DNA from: Xanthobacteraceae bacterium
GTDB taxonomy: Bacteria > Pseudomonadota > Alphaproteobacteria > Rhizobiales > Xanthobacteraceae
Length of the DNA stretch: 5,504 nucleotides
NCBI GenBank assembly: GCA_030037185.1
Contig: JASHRR010001146.1
Coordinates: forward strand, 1 to 5,504
Direction: 5' to 3'
Shown: positions 1 to 5,504 of the stretch, in pieces
Layout: each line of letters starts with the position of its first letter
How positions within the stretch are numbered: the first letter of the stretch is position 1
Notes under the pieces: generated by a model
What the model was told of the DNA's origin: nothing
Database searches by the model: none
What the model saw: the letters and a program-made list of their open reading frames with translations, nothing else
Position numbers and translations under genes: made by a program

Positions 1-414
1 GATCGGATTGGATGAGGGGCTGGGGGAATGTGCCTCGGGAAGCCGACTCTTTGTTACCCATATCTAGGGGTTGATTCAGACTTTCGCTCTAATACTTGAC
101 TAGTGTTGGGGTCTCTAGCTTTCGGAATTGCGGCAAGGGCGCATATTCAAGATCCCGGCTAGTCTTAGTCTAGCCGTTCTCCGCAAGGCTTGCGACCCTT
201 CCGTGGCATTGCCAGATGGTTGGAAGCCGACAGTCCCTTTAGTCCAGTCCATCCCAACATTAGGAGGGAGTGCCCAAGCCCGATTAATTATCGACATTAC
301 CTTTTCAATTCCTATTACCAACCCAAACCACAAAGTTTTCGAATGTCTAGATCACCACGACCGCCTAAATCAGGCAAGCACAGGCCCGCAACATCCGAAA
401 CACAAAGACTGTGG
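1..414. other. Left flank without a confident gene
   Basis: This stretch has more A and T than the element beside it and mixed coding signals. Short open frames exist on both strands, but none has a convincing ribosome binding site, a recognisable motif or a coding-like pattern. Two + strand frames run into the element at 420 and end shortly inside it. They would reopen into the right flank if the element were removed, one starting at ATG 343 and one at TTG 128, but I do not recognise either product. No tRNA, rRNA or CRISPR structure was seen. Confidence 0.5.
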
Positions 415-419
415 ACGGC
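415..419. repeat. Left target-site duplication, ACGGC
   Basis: The five bases ACGGC lie immediately before the first base of the element (TGTCGG...). The same five bases follow immediately after its last base at 5007-5011. IS21-family elements typically duplicate 4 to 8 bp of target on insertion, so the length fits. A 5-bp match alone could be chance. The support comes from its exact position against TG...CA ends that are also inverted repeats. Confidence 0.75.
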
Positions 420-431
420 TGTCGGAATCCG
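420..431 (+). repeat. Left terminal inverted repeat of the IS21 element
   Basis: The left tip reads TGTCGGAATCCG. The reverse complement of the right tip reads TGTCGAATGCCG. Nine of twelve positions match, starting with TGTCG, and similarity falls off further in. IS21-family ends start with TG and carry several imperfect transposase-binding repeats, so an imperfect match is expected. Confidence 0.65.
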
Positions 432-719
432 AAGTTAAGTGGCGCGGATAGGATTGCGGACGGTCTGCTGCGACCGGCCTGAGACGCGCCGCTTCTTATG
501 TTGTCCGCATAGCACAGTTGTCACGCCCTACTCCTTAGTCATGAGGGCGGATTAAACCTAATCGTTAATCATTAAAGCAGACTGATACTGGCACGCCGTG
601 CGCATGCAGCGTGCATCAGCGCAGATGGCGCAGTGACAACTGCCGGAAATGGCAGCACGGCGCCGATCTAACTGGCAAGTCGAGCTCGGCGCCGTGCCCT
701 CGCACCGTGTCGTGCACGT
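432..719 (+). other. Left-end leader of the element, no gene
   Basis: This 288-bp stretch between the left tip and the first gene has no supported coding region. It holds an AT-rich patch at about 551-577 with repeated TAATC, which could contain a promoter, although I find no well-spaced pair of -35 and -10 boxes. It also holds two blocks (459-472 and 488-508) resembling blocks near the right end in inverted orientation, and a perfect inverted repeat at 655-697. Subterminal transposase-binding sites and the promoter of the operon would be expected here. Confidence 0.5.
655..697. repeat. Perfect 12-bp inverted repeat before the first gene
   Basis: The arm GCACGGCGCCGA at 655-666 is the exact reverse complement of 686-697, with 19 bases between. 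It ends 22 bp before the ATG at 720. In RNA it would form a strong GC-rich hairpin in the leader. As DNA it could be an operator. No run of T follows, so it is not a classical intrinsic terminator. A role in limiting read-through transcription into the transposition genes from outside is possible but unproven. Confidence 0.7.
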
Positions 720-1325
720 ATGCGCAGCCCTTGTAGCAAAGCTCGCGGACGCCGTCCATGCGCGGGCAAGCTTACGTCTGCAGAAGCGTCGGCCCGGCTG
801 TTCAACTGCGGACGATGTCGCGTTCAGGTGAGGGTCTGCAGCTGCTGCGACCGCGGCCAGATCTATTGCGCCCGGGGCTGCGCGAACGAGACGCGACGCC
901 GGTCCATGCGCGAGGCCGGCAGGCGCTACCAGCAGACCACACGGGGTCGGCTGAACCACGCGGCACGCCAGCGAAGATACCGACAGAAGCGCCTGATGGC
1001 GCCACGGATCACAACGGTGCCGGCGCAGAGCGCTGCGCCTGCTGCGTACGCGATGGCGCGTGCGATCCCATCCCGAGATCATGGACAATGCTTGCGACGC
1101 GAAGTCCAGCGCGAGACCAAACATGCGAACTGGTGCGCTCGGCTAGTCCGTACCGAACGGTCGGATATATTGCGCCAGAAAAAGAAAGTGACGCATCAGG
1201 GTTTTTTGCCATGGCCGACAAATGATTTTGTGCCGGCGGACACGGCGGCGATGCGGCTTTCGCACTGCCATTGGTGTGGCCGTCTCTGCTCGCCCTTTGT
1301 CCGCAACGGATTCCTGCGCCGGTAG
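720..1325 (+). CDS. Cys-rich zinc-ribbon-like protein encoded upstream of istA
   Basis: This 201-residue basic protein has cysteine clusters typical of metal knuckles: C30-x2-C33, C40-x2-C43 and C50-x3-C54, then C183-x2-C186-x3-C190 near the C-terminus. Between them lie an Arg-rich stretch (about 59-91, with RRYQ and RQRRYR) and a motif VTHQGF at 157-162. I recall similar CDRGxxYC / VTHQG proteins next to istA in other proteobacterial IS21-like elements, but this is from memory. The likely role is DNA or RNA binding through zinc ribbons and Arg residues, perhaps regulating transposition or aiding end recognition; this is inference. The stop lies 26 bp before the istA start, so the genes probably share a transcript. 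The start at 720 is uncertain because no good ribosome site precedes it, but no other ATG lies between it and the first paired Cys (C30), and a stop at 669 bounds it upstream. A competing frame (758-1225) lacks these motifs. Confidence 0.65.
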   Translation: MRSPCSKARGRRPCAGKLTSAEASARLFNCGRCRVQVRVCSCCDRGQIYCARGCANETRRRSMREAGRRYQQTTRGRLNHAARQRRYRQKRLMAPRITTVPAQSAAPAAYAMARAIPSRDHGQCLRREVQRETKHANWCARLVRTERSDILRQKKKVTHQGFLPWPTNDFVPADTAAMRLSHCHWCGRLCSPFVRNGFLRR

Positions 1326-1340
1326 ACCGGCGTAGGACAC

Positions 1341-1347
1341 AAGGAGA
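1341..1347 (+). promoter_or_regulatory. Ribosome binding site of istA
   Basis: AAGGAGA sits 4 bases before the ATG at 1352. This strong site decides the start against an in-frame TTG at 1271, which would overlap the upstream gene and add 27 residues unlike IstA. Confidence 0.8.
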
Positions 1348-1351
1348 GCAC

Positions 1352-2860
1352 ATGACCATCCCGCCCGAAGTGGAGGCGCAGATACTGCGTCTTCATCACG
1401 TTGAAAAATGGCGCGTCGGCACCATCTCACGCCAGCTGCACGTGCACCACAGCACGGTAACCCGAGTGCTGGCCCAGGCTGGCCTGCCCAGAACCGATAC
1501 GCTGCAACGCCCCCGCAAGATCGATCCGTACCTGCCACTGATCCTCGAGACCCTGCAGAAGTATCCGAAGCTCAGGGCGAGCCGCCTGTTCGTGATGGTG
1601 TGCGAACGCGGCTACAAGGGGAGCCCTGATCACTTCAGGCACCTGATAGCCTGCGTTCGTCCGCGCCCGCCCGCCGAGGCCTTTCTGCGCCTGCACACGC
1701 TTAAGGGTGAGGCCAGCCAAGTCGATTGGGCCCACTTCGGGCACCTCACCATCGGCCGTGCCCACCGGCCGTTGATGGCGTTCGTGATGGTGCTGAGCTA
1801 CTCGCGCCAGATCTTCCTGCGCTTCTTCCTCGACGCGCGGATGGAGAATTTTCTGCGCGGCCATGCGGCGGCATTCAGTGCCTGGAATGGTTTGAGCCGA
1901 GTCCTCTTGTATGACAATCTTCGCAGTGCCGTGCTGGAGCGTCACGGCGATGCGATCCGCTTCCATCCGACGCTGCTCACGTTCGCCGCCCATTATCGCT
2001 TCGAACCGCGTCCCGTCGCAGTGGGCCGCGGAAATGAAAAAGGTAGAGTCGAACGCGCGATTCGTTTTGCGCGGGATAGCTTCTTCGCCGCGCGCCGGTT
2101 CAGCGATCTCGACGACCTCAATCGCCAGGCCGACGAATGGTGCAACGGCATCGCTGCCGATCGCCGGTGCCCGGAAAACAGAGACGTCACGGTCCGCGAA
2201 GCGTTCGCCGAGGAGGCGCCCCATCTGCTGCCGTTGCCGGCCAGCGCCTATCCTTTGAGCGAGCGTGTCGCCGTCAAGGTCGGTAAGACGCCCTATGTCC
2301 GCTTCGACCTCAATGATTACAGCGTCCCTCATACCAAGGTGCAGCGCCTTCTCACCGTTCTCGCCGATCCCGATACCGTGCGCATCGTCGACGGCACCGA
2401 GGTGCTCGCCTGTCATCCCCGCAGCTACGACAAGGGCGCTCAGATCGAGGACCCAGCTCATCTGCAGGCGCTGGTCGACGAGAAGCACGCCGCCCGCCGC
2501 GACCGCGGCGTCGATCGTGTTGCAGCGGCGGTGCCGGCAGCTCAGGACCTGCTGCAGCGCGCAGCGGCGCGCGGTGACAATCTCGGTGCCATCACCGCCG
2601 AACTGCTACGACTGCTCGATCGCTATGGTGCCGCCGAACTCGACGCTGCGATCAGGGAAGCGCTCGAGCGCGGCGTGCCGCACCCCAACGCCGTACGCCT
2701 GTCGCTCGAACGACGCCGCGAGCAGCGAAATGAGCCGCCGCCTGTCGCCGTCGACCTGCCGAATCATGTCAAGACCCGCGACGCTGCCGTGAAGCCGCAT
2801 CGCCTCGAAACCTATGACCAGCTCAGGGACCAGACCAACAAGGATGGGACCGATGCGTAA
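1352..2860 (+). CDS. istA: IS21-family transposase IstA
   Basis: This 502-residue DDE transposase cuts and joins the ends of the element. An N-terminal helix-turn-helix is visible at about 19-45 ([20 protein letters not shown]). The RNase H-fold core holds the catalytic residues D125 (in QVDWAHFG), D188 (in LLYDNL) and E234 (in NEKGRVER). A C-terminal beta-barrel-like segment at about 305-330 contains [12 protein letters not shown], as in Mu/IS21 transposases, followed by an alanine- and Arg-rich helical tail. The length fits the family, which is about 500 residues. The start at 1352 is supported by AAGGAGA. The last 8 bases overlap istB in another frame (ATGCGTAA), so translation of the two is probably coupled. 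All catalytic residues are present and no frame break is seen, so the enzyme looks functional. Family assignment is certain; the subgroup cannot be set without comparison. Confidence 0.96.
   Translation: MTIPPEVEAQILRLHHVEKWRVGTISRQLHVHHSTVTRVLAQAGLPRTDTLQRPRKIDPYLPLILETLQKYPKLRASRLFVMVCERGYKGSPDHFRHLIACVRPRPPAEAFLRLHTLKGEASQVDWAHFGHLTIGRAHRPLMAFVMVLSYSRQIFLRFFLDARMENFLRGHAAAFSAWNGLSRVLLYDNLRSAVLERHGDAIRFHPTLLTFAAHYRFEPRPVAVGRGNEKGRVERAIRFARDSFFAARRFSDLDDLNRQADEWCNGIAADRRCPENRDVTVREAFAEEAPHLLPLPASAYPLSERVAVKVGKTPYVRFDLNDYSVPHTKVQRLLTVLADPDTVRIVDGTEVLACHPRSYDKGAQIEDPAHLQALVDEKHAARRDRGVDRVAAAVPAAQDLLQRAAARGDNLGAITAELLRLLDRYGAAELDAAIREALERGVPHPNAVRLSLERRREQRNEPPPVAVDLPNHVKTRDAAVKPHRLETYDQLRDQTNKDGTDA
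2840..2844 (+). promoter_or_regulatory. Ribosome binding site of istB inside istA
   Basis: AAGGA lies 8 bases before the ATG at 2853. It overlaps the first base of the alternative ATG at 2844, so it supports 2853 as the start. Confidence 0.6.
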
Positions 2861-3602
2861 CCTCGAAGCTCTGCACGCACGGGCCAAGGCCCTCCGTCTA
2901 CACGGGCTCCTCGCGCACTGGACCGACGCCGGCGCCGCCGAATGGGTCGAACACCTCATCGACTGGGAGGAGCAGGAGCGCGGACGGCGCAGCCTCGAAC
3001 GCCGGCTCAAGGACGCTCATATCGGACGCTTCAAGCAAGCCTGCGACTTCGACTGGTCGTGGCCCAAACGCTGCGACCGTGCAGCCTTCGAAGCCCTGAT
3101 GACGCTCGACTTCCTCAGCGACGCCACCAACGTCGTTCTGCTCGGACCAAACGGAATCGGCAAAACGACGCTTGCTCGTAACATCGCCTATCAGGCGGTC
3201 ATCCACGGTCACACTGTGCTGTTCACCACCGCCGGTCAGATGCTCGGTGATCTCGCCGCTCTCGATAGCGATTCCGCCTTGCGCAGCCGCTTGCGCCACT
3301 ACGCACGCCCCGACCTGCTCGCCGTCGACGAAATCGGCTATTTGTCTTATTCGAACCGCCACGCCGACCTGCTGTTCCAGCTTGTCAGTCGCCGCTACGA
3401 AAGCAAGAGCACCATCATCACTACCAACAAGTCATTTGGCGAATGGCAGGGGGTCTTCCCAAACGCCGCCTGCGTCGTCTCCCTGGTCGACCGCCTCATC
3501 CACAACGCTGAGATCCTCGCCTTCGAAGGGGAATCCTACCGCCTCAAGGAAGCCCACGAGCGAAACGAGCAGCGCGCCCGCAAACGCAGGACGAAGTCAT
3601 GA
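2853..3602 (+). CDS. istB: IS21 helper ATPase IstB
   Basis: This 249-residue AAA+ ATPase is related to the DnaA/DnaC group. In the studied IS21 system IstB assembles on target DNA, bends it and recruits and activates IstA. An N-terminal helical domain (about 1-75) precedes the ATPase core. Visible motifs are Walker A GPNGIGKT at 98-105, Walker B LLAVDE at 155-160, sensor-1 TIITTNKSF around N192, and the family signature [12 protein letters not shown] near 211-222 followed by GESYR at 226-230. The length matches the family, which is about 250 residues. The gene starts inside istA and its TGA overlaps the ATG of the next gene, so all three are tightly packed. The protein looks intact. Family assignment is certain. 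Confidence 0.96.
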   Translation: MRNLEALHARAKALRLHGLLAHWTDAGAAEWVEHLIDWEEQERGRRSLERRLKDAHIGRFKQACDFDWSWPKRCDRAAFEALMTLDFLSDATNVVLLGPNGIGKTTLARNIAYQAVIHGHTVLFTTAGQMLGDLAALDSDSALRSRLRHYARPDLLAVDEIGYLSYSNRHADLLFQLVSRRYESKSTIITTNKSFGEWQGVFPNAACVVSLVDRLIHNAEILAFEGESYRLKEAHERNEQRARKRRTKS

Positions 3603-3829
3603 CCAGGAGGAAGCTGCCCCACCCCCGCCTGACGTCCACCGTCCCGTTGCAGATCCCGACATGGTGGACACCCAAGCAGGCCCTCGCCGTCCTCGAAATG
3701 GTCGATGACCTGCGAGACACAATCTGGCGATGCTACGAATTGCAGTTGCTCACTGAATACCGCAACCAACTCAAACAAGCCGCCGACGATTGCACAGAAC
3801 AAGACCCGGACGACGATCCGCCCTTCTGA
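3599..3829 (+). CDS. 76-residue protein with an SSB-like C-terminal tip
   Basis: The ATG overlaps the istB stop as ATGA, with AGGA 7 bases upstream, which argues for a real, coupled gene. The N-terminus is basic and Pro-rich (about 1-20). A segment TWWTPKQALAVLEMVDDLRD (21-40) leads into a predicted amphipathic helix to about residue 63. The tail is strongly acidic and ends DPDDDPPF. That tip is one residue away from DDDIPF, the end of E. coli SSB through which SSB binds PriA, RecQ, the chi subunit and other partners. I know no named family for this protein. Inference: it may act as an adaptor to host single-strand DNA or replication proteins for the transposition complex, or interact with IstB. 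Its fixed position after istB suggests a role in transposition and not unrelated cargo. Confidence 0.7.
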   Translation: MTRRKLPHPRLTSTVPLQIPTWWTPKQALAVLEMVDDLRDTIWRCYELQLLTEYRNQLKQAADDCTEQDPDDDPPF

Positions 3830-3904
3830 ACTTCAGGAATATTCCATCGAGCAGGGGGACTCCTCGCGGTCTCTCCCTCTCACGTTCATCGTATTTTCCT
3901 CGCC

Positions 3905-3909
3905 GAGGA
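3905..3909 (+). promoter_or_regulatory. Ribosome binding site of the RepA-like gene
   Basis: GAGGA lies 6 bases before the ATG at 3916. It supports this start over the in-frame upstream ATG at 3790, which would overlap the 76-residue gene and add 42 residues without family features. Confidence 0.6.
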
Positions 3910-3915
3910 TCCGTC

Positions 3916-4863
3916 ATGAAGCCCTTGCCGACCCTGCGCGCCGCGCAGCTCGCCGCCGCTCCACCCTCTGCGCACAATTGGCTGATCGAAGGTCTGTGGG
4001 GCGCTGAGGCGGTTGGAATCATCGGAGGAGAGCCCAAGACCTGCAAGTCGTTCCTTGCGCTCGATCTTGCCGTCGCCGTCGCCTCCGGTACCTGTTGCCT
4101 GCGCCGCTTTCCCGTCCCCCAACGCGGCCCCGTGCTGCTGTTCGCCGCCGAGGATGACGTACACGTCGTGCGATCACGCCTCGAGGGTATTGCCGCCGGC
4201 GCCGGCGTCGTCTTCGAACACCTCGATATCCACATCATCACCGTGCCTGCGTTGCGGCTCGATCGCCACGAGGATCGGCTGGCGCTGGCCGCCACCGTTG
4301 CTCTGCTGCTGCCGATGCTGCTTGTGCTCGACCCCTTCGTGCGTCTGCACGGCATCGACGAAAACGTCGCAGGCGAGGTCGCTCCGATTCTCGCCTATTT
4401 GCGTACCTTGCAGCGTACCTACCACACCGCCGTGGCGCTCGTACATCATGCCCGCAAGGGCGCCGCCCACGAGCGCGGCGGGCAGGCCCTGCGCGGCTCG
4501 TCCGAATTCCACGCGTGGGGTGACACAAATTTGTTGCTCCGTCGCATGGGAAGACAACTGCAGCTCAGCATCGAGCATCGCGCCGCGCCGGGTAGAGACT
4601 GGTTCCCGGTCGTACTCAGGGAGCATCCTCCGGCGCTTGCTTTAGAGGTCATGGATCAACAGCCGGCTTCCGCGCCCCAGCCGTCCTGCCAGGAACGTAT
4701 CGAACAGGTTCTCGCCAATGCGGGTGCACCCCTCACGCAAAAGGCTCTCCGCGATATGGTGCGCATGCGCACCGGCGACGTCGGTCAGGCTCTGGCCACG
4801 CTCATTGCGGAGGGCCGCGTCGTCAAATCCGCCGCCGGATATCAGCCAGGCCCCTCACGGTGA
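3916..4863 (+). CDS. RepA-like RecA-fold ATPase with C-terminal winged helix
   Basis: This 315-residue protein belongs to the RecA/DnaB-like ATPase group that includes RSF1010 RepA helicase (AAA_25 type). Residues about 20-60 carry the opening strand and P-loop GEPKTCKS at 38-45, in which Cys43 stands where Gly is canonical. I recall this variant from related proteins. LLFAAEDD (74-81) holds the acidic residues that activate water in RepA. Walker B is LLVLDP (135-140, D139). VALVHHARKG (173-182) matches the H-motif, and GSSEFHAWGDTNLLLRR follows at 194-210. A Pro/Ala/Gln linker near 249-257 leads to a winged-helix-like domain (about 258-310, LTQKALRDMVRMRTGDVGQA). The length is near RepA, which is about 280 residues, plus the extra domain. 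It lies 86 bp after the 76-residue gene and inside the element's right end. Possible roles are a hexameric helicase or DNA-binding ATPase aiding replication of transposition intermediates; the function here is unproven. Confidence 0.85.
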   Translation: MKPLPTLRAAQLAAAPPSAHNWLIEGLWGAEAVGIIGGEPKTCKSFLALDLAVAVASGTCCLRRFPVPQRGPVLLFAAEDDVHVVRSRLEGIAAGAGVVFEHLDIHIITVPALRLDRHEDRLALAATVALLLPMLLVLDPFVRLHGIDENVAGEVAPILAYLRTLQRTYHTAVALVHHARKGAAHERGGQALRGSSEFHAWGDTNLLLRRMGRQLQLSIEHRAAPGRDWFPVVLREHPPALALEVMDQQPASAPQPSCQERIEQVLANAGAPLTQKALRDMVRMRTGDVGQALATLIAEGRVVKSAAGYQPGPSR

Positions 4864-4865
4864 TA

Positions 4866-4913
4866 GTTTCCCTTCCCTTCCTATAGGGTCGTGGGGAAAC
4901 GGAAACCGGAAAC
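4866..4913 (+). terminator. Possible terminator hairpin with GGAAAC repeats
   Basis: GTTTCCC at 4866-4872 pairs with GGGAAAC at 4894-4900, two bases after the stop of the ATPase gene. The second arm is followed by GGAAAC at 4901-4906 and again at 4908-4913, giving three copies in 19 bp. The 7-bp stem with a 21-base loop and no T run is a weak terminator. It may instead be a binding site in the right end of the element. Confidence 0.3.
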
Positions 4914-4994
4914 AGCACCGTAGTCACCCGCGAATTCCGCAGCGACGCCGTCTGGTGCGGCCCCACGCTCGCCAGATGGCGGCCAGGCATAAAG

Positions 4995-5006
4995 CGGCAT
5001 TCGACA
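4995..5006 (-). repeat. Right terminal inverted repeat of the IS21 element
   Basis: Read inward on the - strand the tip is TGTCGAATGCCG, which matches the left tip at 9 of 12 positions. The + strand ends in CA, followed directly by ACGGC. The 131 bp between here and the end of the ATPase gene hold no gene and probably contain further transposase-binding repeats. Confidence 0.65.
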
Positions 5007-5011
5007 ACGGC
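5007..5011. repeat. Right target-site duplication, ACGGC
   Basis: This is an exact copy of the five bases at 415-419 and directly follows the last base of the element. The empty site would join 419 to 5012. Confidence 0.75.
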
Positions 5012-5020
5012 AGCCCAAAA

Positions 5021-5103
5021 CTCAGGGATGGGGATGCTCGTCAAGCCCCAAAGCCCGCAGGGTCGCCGAAGGCGAGGGCTTTACGAGCAACCCCATCCCT
5101 GAG
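5021..5103. repeat. 83-bp nested palindrome beside the insertion site
   Basis: The outer arms 5021-5041 and 5083-5103 are reverse complements over 21 bp with one mismatch (A5034 against A5090). Inside, AAAGCCC (5050-5056) pairs with GGGCTTT (5076-5082), and TCGCC (5063-5067) pairs with GGCGA (5071-5075) around a GAA loop. The left side has bulges at 5042-5049 and 5057-5062. It could be a bidirectional terminator, an extragenic palindrome of the REP or MITE kind, or a cruciform target. It encodes the last 26 residues of the - strand primase frame and lies only 9 bp from the target duplication. Confidence 0.8.
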
Positions 5104-5504
5104 ACCATAAAGAGTTCGTCGCCTGCCTGTCGCCACCACATTCTCCCATTTAGACGCGGATTAACGAAGCCGCTAACATGAAGCCATTCATCGCGCGTGA
5201 TCGTACCCGGAATCGCATCGAGCAGAGACTGAATCTCGTTGATCTTCTCAGCCGTACAAGGCGGCGGTTCGTCATCGTTGATGCCCGCCATCATCGAGGA
5301 TGCGATTGGCGGTAGGTCAGTCGTCTCTTTACGGACTTCGCGCTTTGTCCCCCTACTGGTTTCTCTCATTGACTTTCCGCTCCCTCCGGCAAGGATTTTC
5401 TCAAGCAACCAATTTGGCCATTCTGCGATGTCATCTTTGTTGAGCACAGAAAAGCCGGAGAGCTCCCAATCTACGTGGTAACCGCCTTCGCCGCGGACAT
5501 CGAC
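5022..5504 (-). CDS. Bifunctional primase-polymerase, partial 3' end
   Basis: The frame is open to the window edge, so the 5' part lies outside; 160 residues are visible. It begins with VDVRGEGGY, the conserved end-of-core motif of archaeo-eukaryotic-type primase-polymerases (bifunctional DNA primase/polymerase, PF09250) found in phages, plasmids and integrated elements. PNWLLEKIL (30-38) matches the usual close of that domain. Residues 87-112 (INEIQSLLDAIPGTITRDEW and what follows) resemble the start of a primase C-terminal domain (PriCT). Two oddities follow. The usual stretch between GGY and the next aromatic segment, generally rich in Pro and Ser, seems missing. The PriCT-like part also ends early, with the final 26 residues (135-160) encoded by the palindrome. 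The gene may therefore be a decaying remnant. The helicase part such proteins often have is absent. The stop is not caused by the IS insertion, which lies 11 bp further downstream. Confidence 0.65.
   Translation of the reverse strand, partial: VDVRGEGGYHVDWELSGFSVLNKDDIAEWPNWLLEKILAGGSGKSMRETSRGTKREVRKETTDLPPIASSMMAGINDDEPPPCTAEKINEIQSLLDAIPGTITRDEWLHVSGFVNPRLNGRMWWRQAGDELFMVSGMGLLVKPSPSATLRALGLDEHPHP

Larger units (their letters stand above)
420..5006 (+). mobile_element. Complete IS21-family element with five genes
   Basis: The boundaries rest on three things seen in the sequence. There is a 5-bp ACGGC direct repeat on both sides. The ends are TG and CA. The outer 12 bp match in inverted orientation at 9 of 12 positions. 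The element holds istA and istB, which define the IS21 family, plus a Cys-rich gene upstream and two genes downstream (a 76-residue protein and a RepA-like ATPase), all on the + strand. At 4587 bp it is much longer than a plain two-gene IS21 element of roughly 2 to 2.5 kb. No frameshift or internal stop is seen in any of the five genes, so it may be active. The placement of the right end beyond the ATPase gene is the key call: it makes that gene part of the element and not a host gene. Confidence 0.8.

Overview
The window is a high-GC bacterial segment, most likely from a proteobacterium judging by gene style and codon choice. The genus cannot be assigned from the sequence alone. Its centre is a complete insertion element of the IS21 family set into a less GC-rich flank that carries part of a mobile-element-type DNA primase gene.

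Layout: (1) 1-414 is left flank with no gene I can defend. (2) 415-419 and 5007-5011 are a 5-bp direct repeat, ACGGC. It exactly abuts a 4587-bp element (420-5006) that starts TG and ends CA, and whose outer 12 bp match as an inverted repeat at 9 of 12 positions. (3) Inside, all on the + strand, are a long leader with a perfect 12-bp inverted repeat, a Cys-rich zinc-ribbon-like protein (720-1325), the transposase istA (1352-2860), the helper ATPase istB (2853-3602), a 76-residue protein (3599-3829) and a RepA-like RecA-fold ATPase with a C-terminal winged helix (3916-4863). (4) To the right are an 83-bp nested palindrome (5021-5103) and, on the - strand, the 3' end of a bifunctional primase-polymerase gene that runs off the window.

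How the genes fit together: IstA is the DDE transposase and IstB the AAA+ partner that prepares target DNA. Both are intact, with all key residues visible. istA, istB and the 76-residue gene overlap at their ends, which suggests translational coupling. The 76-residue protein ends in an acidic tip, DDDPPF, close to the SSB C-terminal tip DDDIPF. It is followed by a helicase/RepA-like ATPase. The extra genes therefore hint that the element interacts with host replication or single-strand DNA proteins; this is inference.

The least ordinary points are the five-gene content of an IS21 element, the SSB-like tail, the zinc-ribbon gene in front of istA, and a palindrome that encodes the last 26 residues of the neighbouring primase fragment.
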